Assembly (NCBI GenBank): GCA_031296345.1
Contig: JARLFW010000112.1
Span: 1 to 5,362, forward strand
Source of the DNA: Nitrosotalea sp.
GTDB lineage: Archaea > Thermoproteota > Nitrososphaeria > Nitrososphaerales > Nitrosopumilaceae
Length of the DNA: 5,362 nucleotides
Direction: 5' to 3'
Of this stretch, positions 1-5,362 are shown piece by piece. The position numbers and the translations under genes are program-made. Position 1 is the stretch's first letter, and each line of letters begins with the position of its first letter. The notes beneath the pieces were generated by a model. It had not been told where the DNA came from, ran no database searches, and worked only from the letters and a program-made list of their open reading frames with translations.

Positions 1-131
1 ACAAATTCTTTTTATCAAACCAAAACTTGTTCTGGAATTGAAGTAGCAACATGAGGTCATTTTATCACATATTAGGCACAAATAGGCATGGACTATTTTT
101 CTTTCAAACATAGAGTTCGAGACAGTAAAGC

Positions 132-160
132 ATCATACAATAATCCAGAGATCATACAAT
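132..160. repeat. 10-bp direct repeat upstream of the first surface-protein gene
   Basis: The 10-mer ATCATACAAT occurs at 132-141 and again at 151-160, 19 bp apart, just ahead of the start region at 166-173. A spacing of 19 bp is close to two helical turns, so a dimeric regulator could contact both copies on one face of the DNA. The first copy also covers the best TATA-like stretch for this gene (TACAATAA, 136-143), whose centre lies about 26 nt before the ATG at 166. The repeat is visible in the sequence. The regulatory role and the promoter are inference, and a 10-mer repeated in AT-rich DNA can arise by chance. Confidence 0.4.
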
Positions 161-172
161 TACTGATGAAAT

Positions 173-1108
173 TTGTTCAAGTCTAATAATATTTTCAATT
201 TCTTTCTTGCATCAATACTAATTTCAAGTATGTTCATACCCGCGTACGCGTTACAATCCAGCATTTTAGATCCAAATGTGCAAGTTACTTTTGACTATCC
301 TAGCGTAATAAGACAAGGAGACAAGTTTGTCTTATCAGCAGTCATGAAATCTACTGCAGATAATGTATCAAACATTACTTTAACTATATCCTCACCAGAA
401 TTGTATACATCCAGTAATACTTTCAAGTTAGCAAAACTTGCTAAAGATTCTACTTTTGGAAATGACTTTAAACTAAATGTAAGAAATGATACGCCTGACG
501 GAGAGTTTGTTGTAAATTCCCAAGTCACATATTTTATCAAAGGAATGTTTGACGCCAATCCTGTCAAGAATGAATTTACCCAGGCTTTTCATCTAAACGC
601 ACAATCAAAACCAATTGTTGGATTAGACACCCAGGCGCCAGATAATGTATTTTCTGGTGAGCCCTTTTCCATAAAAGGTACAATAAAAAATCAAGGATCT
701 ACAGCACAAAATATTCAGTTGAAAGTGTACTCTTCAGATATTAACCTTGAAGGAAAAAAATCATTTTCATTGTCAGCTTTAGATTCTGGAAACAATGCAG
801 ATTTTGAATTTGTAGTCAACACGTCAAAAGATCTGGATATTCCAACCCATGCTATAATCCATATCAACGGTACATATTTTGACGATTTGAATAAATCATA
901 TTCAATTGAAAATTCAATCAACATCTTTGCAAGACATAGAGGAATGCTAGAGATTGGCGATGCAAGTGGATTATGGATTGGTACTTTTTTCATAGCCCCA
1001 GTGGTTGGAGTTGGCACAATTGTTTCCAGCGCCATAGGTTTTTTCATATTTCTATGGCATTATAAAAAGAACAAAAAAATAAAAAAGAACAAAAAAATAA
1101 AATTATAG
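173..1108 (+). CDS. Secreted Ig-like (CARDB/COG1361-type) surface protein with C-terminal membrane anchor
   Basis: A 311-residue protein probably displayed on the outside of the cell. Residues 1-26 form a signal peptide: a hydrophobic core at 8-22, then a cleavage site after AYA (24-26). The body, about 33-255, is beta-rich. The second half (about 150-250) has the SGEPFSIKGTIKNQGS pattern of CARDB/COG1361-like Ig folds. Six N-X-S/T sequons (N64, N67, N105, N216, N232, N240) suggest glycosylation in an S-layer or envelope setting. A membrane helix at about 268-296 is followed by a lysine-rich cytoplasmic tail (297-311) made of KKNKKI twice plus KL. The start is TTG at 173, because an in-frame TGA at 167 blocks extension and the next ATG (230) would cut the signal peptide. 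An out-of-frame ATG at 166 would give MKLFKSNN if one T were removed, so the true start is uncertain. The exact ligand or role is unknown. The second surface-protein gene follows after 45 bp. Confidence 0.85.
   Translation: MFKSNNIFNFFLASILISSMFIPAYALQSSILDPNVQVTFDYPSVIRQGDKFVLSAVMKSTADNVSNITLTISSPELYTSSNTFKLAKLAKDSTFGNDFKLNVRNDTPDGEFVVNSQVTYFIKGMFDANPVKNEFTQAFHLNAQSKPIVGLDTQAPDNVFSGEPFSIKGTIKNQGSTAQNIQLKVYSSDINLEGKKSFSLSALDSGNNADFEFVVNTSKDLDIPTHAIIHINGTYFDDLNKSYSIENSINIFARHRGMLEIGDASGLWIGTFFIAPVVGVGTIVSSAIGFFIFLWHYKKNKKIKKNKKIKL
1064..1099 (+). repeat. Tandem 18-bp duplication encoding KKNKKI twice
   Basis: Two identical 18-bp units (1064-1081 and 1082-1099) sit in frame at the end of the first surface-protein gene. 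Each encodes Lys-Lys-Asn-Lys-Lys-Ile in the cytoplasmic tail after the membrane helix. The perfect DNA identity indicates a recent duplication, or replication slippage in an A-rich tract. It lengthens a basic tail that would obey the positive-inside rule. The copy number may vary between strains. Confidence 0.8.
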
Positions 1109-1153
1109 CATCACCCTTAAATTACCTTAATTGGGTTTTCAATCAGACTACAC

Positions 1154-1504
1154 ATGGTAAAACCAATAGTTTATGGTGCAATTGGAGGAGGAGTAGCAGT
1201 TGCCATAGCAATAATTGCTCTGGTCGTATTTCAATTCCCAACTCAACAATATTCATTATCAGTTGAACCAAGAACAGAGATGGTTATGGGAGTAGGAAAT
1301 GTTGTCCGCATATACGTACAAAATACAGGTTCAGCATCGCTAACTAATGTCACGATAAGCTATGGAACTAGTTCTGAACCAATGTTACCAATTTTAAACC
1401 CAGGTGAAAAGCAAATGTTTTCACCGCCAGCAGGTACAAAGACGGTCACAGTAACTGCCATTCCAAACATTACCATAGTGAAATCAATCTCAGATTCAAT
1501 GTAA
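1154..1504 (+). CDS. Small membrane-anchored extracellular protein, one Ig-like domain
   Basis: A 116-residue protein starting at ATG 1154. Residues 5-27 form one hydrophobic, glycine- and alanine-rich helix, preceded only by MVKP, so it is an uncleaved N-terminal anchor or signal anchor with the rest outside. Residues 33-112 look like a single beta-sandwich of CARDB type: VRIYVQNTGSASLTNVTISY (51-70), then LNPGEKQMF (81-89) and a TKTVTVTAIPNIT strand region (95-107). Sequons at N65 and N105 fit an extracellular location. Similar short anchored proteins are common in Thaumarchaeota, but I cannot name a specific family or function. It lies 45 bp after the first surface-protein gene on the same strand and may be co-transcribed. 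A weak AT-rich box (CTTAAATTA, 1116-1124) could also give it its own promoter. Confidence 0.8.
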   Translation: MVKPIVYGAIGGGVAVAIAIIALVVFQFPTQQYSLSVEPRTEMVMGVGNVVRIYVQNTGSASLTNVTISYGTSSEPMLPILNPGEKQMFSPPAGTKTVTVTAIPNITIVKSISDSM

Positions 1505-1523
1505 TATAATTAGAATTACATCT

Positions 1524-1551
1524 AAAAAATCAAAAATTAATTTCATTTTTT
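1524..1551 (+). terminator. AU-only hairpin with T-run after the small surface-protein gene
   Basis: Starting 20 bp after the stop at 1504, AAAAAAT (1524-1530) and AAA (1532-1534) pair with TTT (1541-1543) and ATTTTTT (1545-1551). The loop is AATTAA and there is one C-C mismatch (1531/1544). The 3' arm ends in six T residues. Archaeal RNA polymerase terminates mainly on T-runs, so this is a reasonable end for the rightward transcript. A second, 7-bp inverted repeat, ATGTAAT (1499-1505) with ATTACAT (1515-1521), spans the stop codon itself. The pairing is seen; the role is inference, and A/T-rich intergenic DNA makes such pairs easily. Confidence 0.4.
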
Positions 1552-1630
1552 AAATCATGCAACATTAGAAAAAGAATCACGTTTGAGAGGCATACTAAAG
1601 GCATTCCAAAATATTCAGTGTATGCTCACA

Positions 1631-1720
1631 CTAGGATTTGGCTTTGTTTATGGTAACCTTTCGGTATTCCTCAGGGTTTTCCTCTTTTAGTCTTTGGAAA
1701 TAGACCTCTTCGTATGGCAT
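1631..1720 (-). CDS. Possible 29-residue hypothetical protein (or remnant of a longer gene)
   Basis: This leftward frame, ATG at 1720 to TAG at 1631, encodes a very charged helical peptide. It begins MPYEEVYFQRLKEENPEEYR (1-20) and ends with a TINKAKS tail. The composition (Glu, Lys, Arg, Tyr, no Cys) is that of real coding sequence rather than of an antisense shadow. A palindromic TATATA-like box (TATTTAAATA, 1744-1753) is centred about 28 nt upstream, which suits a leaderless message. The open frame continues 13 codons upstream of the ATG (including LAKLAE) to a TGA at 1762-1760, with no other ATG, GTG or TTG. It could therefore be the 3' remnant of a longer gene. I do not recognise the family. 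It lies between the convergent surface-protein gene and the divergent broken gene at 1882. A hairpin (GCATAC 1590-1595 with GTATGC 1620-1625) lies just beyond its stop. Confidence 0.45.
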   Translation of the reverse strand: MPYEEVYFQRLKEENPEEYRKVTINKAKS

Positions 1721-1743
1721 TTCAGCAAGTTTTGCTAAATTTC

Positions 1744-1753
1744 TATTTAAATA
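1744..1753 (-). promoter_or_regulatory. Candidate TATA box for the 29-codon gene
   Basis: TATTTAAATA is a perfect 10-bp palindrome centred about 28 nt before the ATG at 1720, near the spacing expected between an archaeal TATA box and the start of a leaderless transcript. Because it is palindromic it gives no strand information by itself. The minus-strand assignment rests on the neighbouring ORF. Confidence 0.35.
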
Positions 1754-1842
1754 AAAGATTCACAAATTTTGCTAGACTGGGTCAAATATTTCACAACCAA
1801 CAAGCGTGGAAATCACAATATGCAACATACAAAAATAACTGA

Positions 1843-1849
1843 TTTTTAA
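1843..1849 (+). promoter_or_regulatory. Candidate TATA box for the broken small gene at 1882
   Basis: TTTTTAA, preceded by the purine-rich stretch AAAAATAA (a possible BRE), is centred 36 nt before the ATG at 1882. Initiation about 26 nt downstream would leave a leader of roughly 10 nt. There is no Shine-Dalgarno-like sequence before the ATG. Confidence 0.3.
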
Positions 1850-1881
1850 CTAGGGATTTCCTACACATCTCCTGAGAAAAA

Positions 1882-2156
1882 ATGATTGATAATTCCACAA
1901 TTAAAAAAATCAAGGACAAGATAGAAAAAGATGAACATAAACTACGAAAATATATAATCGAGATAGAGAGAATTTTAGAAATACAGATCTTGAACCAAAA
2001 GACCCAACATATCTTGTTGAAAAAACAATGAGGTTTGAAATGGTTCAAGAAAACATTACTAAAGTTTTTTCGCTATTCAATGAGACAATTAATGATTATA
2101 AGAAACTCTGTTTCGAGTTAGAAAAATTAAATGAAGATGATCATTTAGAAAATTAA
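1882..2156 (+). pseudogene. Small helical hypothetical protein, frame broken by an apparent one-base deletion
   Basis: From ATG 1882 the frame reads a charged helix for 33 residues (MIDNSTIKKIKDKIEKDEHK at 1-20, then through ERILE), carries on out of register and stops at TGA 2029. A second frame, one base back, is open from 1941 to TAA 2154-2156. From position 1980 it reads like protein: NTDLEPKDPTYLVEKT, then MRFEMVQENITKVFSLF and a Lys/Glu-rich end. Adding one A to the GAAAT run at 1978-1982 joins the two into a continuous 91-residue helical, probably coiled-coil, cytoplasmic protein. An in-frame TGA at 1873 fixes the start near 1882. The alternative is two tiny coupled genes, 1882-2031 (49 residues) and 2028-2156 (42 residues), overlapping as ATGA. 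I prefer the broken-gene reading because coding-like sequence precedes the internal ATG. Whether the break is real or a sequencing error cannot be told here. The family is not recognised. It converges on the CBS gene with a 17-bp gap. Confidence 0.6.
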
Positions 2157-2173
2157 TGCGTGAAAGTACAAGA

Positions 2174-3019
2174 TTAATCCATAGTTGCTATAGCTTGTAC
2201 AATATCGGTTTTGCTAATTATGCCAACAAGACTGTTTCTTGCCGATAATACTCCAGCGCCATGAATTTTTTTATCTAGTAAAATCTTACAAACTTTTGCC
2301 AAATCATCATCATAATTTACTGAAATTATTTTACCAGTCATCAGATCTCTGGCCGGAGTTATTTTTCCAAAACCTGATTCAGAAGCAAATCCTTTCCTGA
2401 AAACAGTTACAGAAAGATTAGGTTTTTGTTCTTTTATGGTGTTTTTATTTCCAGACTGAAGTGCTATTTTGAAAAGATCTTTGAATGATAATACCCCTAC
2501 TGGTTCCTCATCTTCATTTCTAAGAATTATACGCGAAATTTTCTTTTTAATCATTTTTGATAACACTTTGTACAGAGGATCGTCTGCATATGCCCAAGAA
2601 TACACAGAGGTCATAAATTCTCCCACTGTTCTTTTACCTACATAATTTTCTGCATAAAATTTTGTTAAATCAGTCTTTGTGAGAACGCCTTGAACTTTAT
2701 CACCAATACTTATTGCAAGAGAACTTATCTTTTCATCAAGCATCGTAGTAGCACATTGTTTGATTGTAGTATTTGGACTTGCCATGACAAGACCCTTCAT
2801 AATTTCTTCCAGCGGGATTTCATCCATAATTCTTTGTGTTTTGTCTTCTAGAAGAAACAAAGCCAAGTCTTTTTCAGATACTATTCCAATGGGTTTTCCC
2901 TTATGAGTTACAATCAATCTACTAATTTTATGGTCTATTAGTTTTTTTACAACATCTGAGATTTTATCATTTATTTCAATCGTTATTGGAGCATTCATCA
3001 GATCCTTGGCTAGTTTCAT
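2174..3019 (-). CDS. Stand-alone protein with four CBS domains
   Basis: A 281-residue soluble protein made only of CBS motifs, arranged as two Bateman pairs. The repeats lie at about 3-57, 70-122, 132-187 and 223-279. Each ends in the typical G-h-h-S/T-x-x-D-h signature: GIVSEKDL (45-52), GVLTKTDL (111-118), GVLSFKDL (175-182) and GIISKTDI (266-273). In CBS families that S/T and D (S48/D51, T114/D117, S178/D181, S269/D272) contact the ribose of AMP, ATP or SAM, so all four sites could bind a ligand. The linker between the third and fourth domains (about 188-222) is long and polar. There is no catalytic or DNA-binding domain, so it is probably a nucleotide-responsive regulator with an unknown partner. 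ATG 3019 is chosen because the first CBS strand begins right after it and a TATA-like box lies 26 nt upstream. The MgtA-like ATPase and a 63-residue gene lie upstream on the same strand. Confidence 0.92.
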   Translation of the reverse strand: MKLAKDLMNAPITIEINDKISDVVKKLIDHKISRLIVTHKGKPIGIVSEKDLALFLLEDKTQRIMDEIPLEEIMKGLVMASPNTTIKQCATTMLDEKISSLAISIGDKVQGVLTKTDLTKFYAENYVGKRTVGEFMTSVYSWAYADDPLYKVLSKMIKKKISRIILRNEDEEPVGVLSFKDLFKIALQSGNKNTIKEQKPNLSVTVFRKGFASESGFGKITPARDLMTGKIISVNYDDDLAKVCKILLDKKIHGAGVLSARNSLVGIISKTDIVQAIATMD

Positions 3020-3040
3020 GAATTGAATATCAAATCATAT

Positions 3041-3048
3041 GAATAAAA
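3041..3048 (-). promoter_or_regulatory. Candidate TATA box for the CBS gene
   Basis: On the minus strand TTTTATTC is centred about 26 nt before the ATG at 3019, placing initiation at or next to the start codon (leaderless message). An 8-bp palindrome TCATATGA (3035-3042) partly overlaps its downstream side and could be an operator; that is only a guess. Its presence suggests that the CBS gene can be transcribed separately from the genes upstream. Confidence 0.45.
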
Positions 3049-3088
3049 GTCTCATGGAAGTTATCAGATTTGAGTATGAGATAGAATT

Positions 3089-3280
3089 TTAGGATATTTG
3101 ATTGTCGTTATTGTTCAATTGGTGCATTTGTTCATTAACTTTAGTAATTGCGGTGTATAATTGAAACAGTAATTCATTACTGGGATGTGTTGCTTCCAAT
3201 ATCTTACGGTCAACGCCATATTCTTCTATTTTTTTCCACATATCATCAAGTGATAATTCAGAATTCAAAATACTCCCCAA
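3089..3280 (-). CDS. 63-residue hypothetical protein with TTG start
   Basis: A small acidic, helical, soluble protein with no signal peptide or membrane segment. Its sequence includes SELSLDDMWKKIEEYGVDRK (7-26), then a central helix LLFQLYTAITKVNEQMHQL (37-55), and it ends in an Asn-rich tail (NNNDNQIS, 56-63). I do not recognise the family. The frame begins at TTG 3280, directly after an in-frame TAG (3283-3281). Other possible starts are TTG 3268 (residue 5) and ATG 3241 (residue 14). A TATA-like box about 25 nt before TTG 3280 favours a leaderless TTG start. The mgtA-like gene ends 68 bp upstream and the CBS gene begins 69 bp downstream, all on the same strand. Amino-acid composition supports coding, but the short length keeps certainty moderate. 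Confidence 0.65.
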   Translation of the reverse strand: MGSILNSELSLDDMWKKIEEYGVDRKILEATHPSNELLFQLYTAITKVNEQMHQLNNNDNQIS

Positions 3281-3300
3281 CTAATTGAATAATCCATATC

Positions 3301-3308
3301 TTTTAAAA
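3301..3308 (-). promoter_or_regulatory. Candidate TATA box for the 63-residue gene
   Basis: TTTTAAAA is centred about 24-25 nt before the TTG at 3280, the expected distance from an archaeal TATA box to a leaderless start. It lies in the 68-bp gap after the ATPase gene. The same T-run could also help end the ATPase transcript on the minus strand. Confidence 0.4.
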
Positions 3309-3348
3309 TTTTCTACACATGATTTTGTGATCGCAGTGTGTTTTTATT

Positions 3349-5362
3349 TTACATCGTAACTTTTCTGTAGAATGCTCTCTTTACTATTTCAACAATAGTA
3401 GTATAAAGAGCTACGATGATTGTTATTATTACAAGTAGTGAAATAGAAATGGGAGTAAATCCAAATTCTTTACCCAAAATTGTATACGGTATGATAAAGA
3501 CAACACAAATAATTGCAATTGTGGCAAGAACAAGGTACTTTCCTGGTTTTGATTTTATCAAAGGTCTGCTGGTACGTATGGCAAGTACAATAAGTGCGGC
3601 AGAAAATACATTTTCAACAAACCAGCCAGTCCTAAATTGATCAGGCGTACTACCAAAATAAAGCAAAACTCCAAAGGTGGAATAATCTGCAACTGAATTT
3701 AAAAGACCAAAGACTACCATGAATTTTCTTATGAATTTCATGTTGAATTTGTGAGGCTTTGCTATCAATTCTTCATCCACATTATCAGTTGCAAGGGTCA
3801 TCTCAGGCATGTCTGTGAGTAAATTAGTAAGAAGAATTTGCTTTGGCAAAGCTGGTAGAAAAGAAAGAAACGTTGACGCTCCTGCCATGCTAAACATGTT
3901 GCCAAAATTTGCACTAGTTGCCATAAACACATACTTGATAGTATTGGCAAAAGTTCTCCTTCCTTCTTTTACTCCATGAATTAATACCTCGAAATTCTTT
4001 TCCAATAGAACAATATCTGATGCTTCTTTTGCTACATCTACCGCAGTATCTACAGAGATACCAACATCAGATGCATAGAGTGCGGTTGCATCGTTTATTC
4101 CATCTCCGATAAAACCTACAACATTTCCGCTCTTTTTTAGTGCGACAATTATTCTCTCTTTTTGATTTGGTTCCACATCTGAAAAAATATCAATCTCATT
4201 TACATTGTGAAAAAATGCCTCGTTTGTCATCTGCCTTAACTCTTGGCCAGTCAAGATTTTTGGATTTGTCAATCCTATCTGTTTTGCAACATTTTCTGCC
4301 ACAAGCTTGTTGTCTCCCGTTATTATTTTCAAGGAGATTCCAAGATCTTTGAGTTGATTTATTGTCTCAATTATCCCAGCCTTTGGTGGGTCAAAAAGAA
4401 CCAGAAATCCAAGAAATATCATGTTGGTGTCATCTTCCTTTTCCAAGACTGTAGTTGTTACATTCTTGTATGATACCCCCAATACACGAAATCCTTGCTG
4501 ACTTAGTTCTGTAAATTTTTGCAGAATCTGTTCTCTTACAGTTTCTATCTCAACTATCTCTGATTCTAATTTTGCATGTGAACATATTGATAACACATTT
4601 GATAGTGCGCCTTTTGTTATAATTATTCCCTCATTGTCTTTTGATACTAGTACAGTGAGCCTTTTTCTTGAGAAATCATACGGAATCTCGTCTAATTTTT
4701 TGCAGTTAGATACATCCAGGATCTTAAAGGACCGTATTGCTTGATCAATGGGATTAAGAAAACCAGTTTCATAAATAGCATTAAGATACGCATAAAAAAA
4801 TACATCATCGCTTTCGTTTCCTTTTACATCCAAGCTTGATTTGATATGAACAACTCCATCAGTCAGTGTGCCTGTTTTATCAGAGCATAGTACATTCATA
4901 CTGCCTAAATTTTCAATAGACGATAGACGTTTTACTATGACTTTGTAGCTTGCCATTTTTCTTGCCCCGTGTGATAAATTTATGCTTATTATTGCAGGTA
5001 GAAGCTGAGGAGTCAGACCAACTGCCAAAGATAGTGAAAACATCATCGAGTCCAAGACTGGTCTTGCAAGATAGACGTTGATTGCAAATATTGCAATTAC
5101 AAGAATTAGTGTCACTTGGGTGAGAAAATAACCAAATTTCTTTACTCCTTGCTCAAATTCTGTTTCAGGCGCACGTAATCTAAGACGGTCTGCCACTTTA
5201 CCAAACTCCGTTTCAAGTCCGGTTTTTACAACGACTGATTTTGAATTACCGCTAATCACATTGGTGCCCATAAATAGTGCGTTGGTTCTTTTGCTAGGTG
5301 GAAGGTCATCTGAAACTGGACTGGAGTTCTTTTCAACAGGGAATGTTTCTCCTGTCAAAACA
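3349..5362 (-). CDS. mgtA: Mg2+-importing P-type ATPase, MgtA-like (partial, 5' end beyond window)
   Basis: The visible 670 codons are the C-terminal part of a P-type ATPase whose 5' end lies beyond base 5362. E. coli MgtA has about 900 residues, so roughly 200 are missing. Numbering from L of LTGET, which is internal and not a start: actuator TGE (2-4); M3-M4 helices at about 73-125 with GLTPQLLPA (114-122); phosphorylation motif DKTGTLT (D160); nucleotide-binding KGA (249-251); TGDN (347-350); GDGINDA (418-424); and six further helices at about 470-658. FGNMFSMAGASTFLSFLPAL (485-504) and LLTDMPEMTLATDNVDEE (513-530) match the Mg2+ (IIIB) group rather than Ca2+ or heavy-metal pumps. ATP hydrolysis should drive Mg2+ into the cytoplasm. 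All catalytic motifs are intact. Compared with the TPEML wording I recall for E. coli MgtA, M4 has TPQLL. Substrate assignment is by family. The 63-residue gene follows after 68 bp. Confidence 0.9.
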   Translation of the reverse strand, partial: VLTGETFPVEKNSSPVSDDLPPSKRTNALFMGTNVISGNSKSVVVKTGLETEFGKVADRLRLRAPETEFEQGVKKFGYFLTQVTLILVIAIFAINVYLARPVLDSMMFSLSLAVGLTPQLLPAIISINLSHGARKMASYKVIVKRLSSIENLGSMNVLCSDKTGTLTDGVVHIKSSLDVKGNESDDVFFYAYLNAIYETGFLNPIDQAIRSFKILDVSNCKKLDEIPYDFSRKRLTVLVSKDNEGIIITKGALSNVLSICSHAKLESEIVEIETVREQILQKFTELSQQGFRVLGVSYKNVTTTVLEKEDDTNMIFLGFLVLFDPPKAGIIETINQLKDLGISLKIITGDNKLVAENVAKQIGLTNPKILTGQELRQMTNEAFFHNVNEIDIFSDVEPNQKERIIVALKKSGNVVGFIGDGINDATALYASDVGISVDTAVDVAKEASDIVLLEKNFEVLIHGVKEGRRTFANTIKYVFMATSANFGNMFSMAGASTFLSFLPALPKQILLTNLLTDMPEMTLATDNVDEELIAKPHKFNMKFIRKFMVVFGLLNSVADYSTFGVLLYFGSTPDQFRTGWFVENVFSAALIVLAIRTSRPLIKSKPGKYLVLATIAIICVVFIIPYTILGKEFGFTPISISLLVIITIIVALYTTIVEIVKRAFYRKVTM

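Noticed and set aside
1..111. Open minus-strand frame running off the left edge, ATG at 111 (or 60), beginning MFERKIVHAYLCLICDK.
   Set aside because: Only 37 codons are visible, Cys-rich composition is atypical, and there is no clear promoter. It could be the 5' end of a divergent gene, but chance is as likely. The rest of 1-172 holds nothing else that I can support.
295..1047. Minus-strand frames of 90 and 110 codons inside the first surface-protein gene.
   Set aside because: They are antisense to a gene with a signal peptide, Ig-like body and anchor, and show no features of their own.
1590..1625. Inverted repeat GCATAC/GTATGC, considered as a terminator or structured RNA.
   Set aside because: The stem is only 6 bp with a 24-nt loop. 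It could help end the tiny minus-strand gene, but support is too weak for a feature.
1557..1828. ATGCAACAT repeated at 1557-1565 and 1820-1828.
   Set aside because: A 9-mer repeated once over 260 bp, with no further flanking similarity, is compatible with chance.
1791..2048. 85-codon minus-strand frame rich in Phe, Cys and Ile.
   Set aside because: It is the antisense of the Lys/Glu-rich coding sequence at 1882-2156, and its composition is typical of a shadow frame.
3315..3341. ACACA/TGTGT inverted repeat followed by T-rich sequence on the plus strand.
   Set aside because: No plus-strand gene ends here, and the stem is only 5 bp.
3416..4473. Three plus-strand frames inside the ATPase gene.
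   Set aside because: All lie opposite a strongly conserved P-type ATPase with intact motifs.
5356..5358. TTG as the start of the ATPase gene.
   Set aside because: It encodes the leucine of the conserved LTGE motif in the actuator domain, and the frame is open to the window edge.

Overview
The window reads as archaeal DNA, most likely from a Thaumarchaeota/Nitrososphaerota (Nitrosopumilus-like) ammonia oxidiser. The evidence is circumstantial. The DNA is AT-rich and arginine codons are largely AGA/CGA. I see no convincing Shine-Dalgarno sites. Several genes instead have a T/A-rich TATA-like box about 25-29 nt upstream of the start, as expected for leaderless or near-leaderless archaeal mRNAs. 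The secreted proteins are Ig-like and rich in N-glycosylation sequons. I could not test the taxonomy by search.

Layout. The left part (1-1504) holds two rightward genes for surface proteins, 45 bp apart: a 311-residue protein with a signal peptide and a C-terminal membrane anchor, and a 116-residue protein with an N-terminal anchor. A hairpin with a T-run follows the second gene. From 1505 to 1881 there is no large gene, but a good candidate 29-codon gene lies on the minus strand at 1631-1720 with a palindromic TATA-like box upstream. From 1882 to 2156 there is a small rightward helical protein gene whose reading frame is broken by what looks like the loss of one A. It rejoins to 91 residues.

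The right part (2174-5362) is entirely leftward: a stand-alone protein with four CBS domains, a 63-residue hypothetical protein with a TTG start, and a P-type ATPase of the Mg2+-importing (MgtA-like, IIIB) type. The ATPase runs off the right edge and lacks its N-terminal part here. Candidate promoters lie just upstream of the CBS gene and of the 63-residue gene, so the three are probably not one simple operon.

How the genes may work together. The two surface proteins are plausibly envelope components made together. The ATPase should move Mg2+ across the membrane. The adjacent CBS protein could sense adenine nucleotides, but a link between them is only inference from position. No mobile element, CRISPR array, rRNA or tRNA was seen. 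The most interesting items are the broken small gene, the doubtful start of the first gene (one extra T would explain it), and the tiny minus-strand gene. I see no convincing new multi-gene system.
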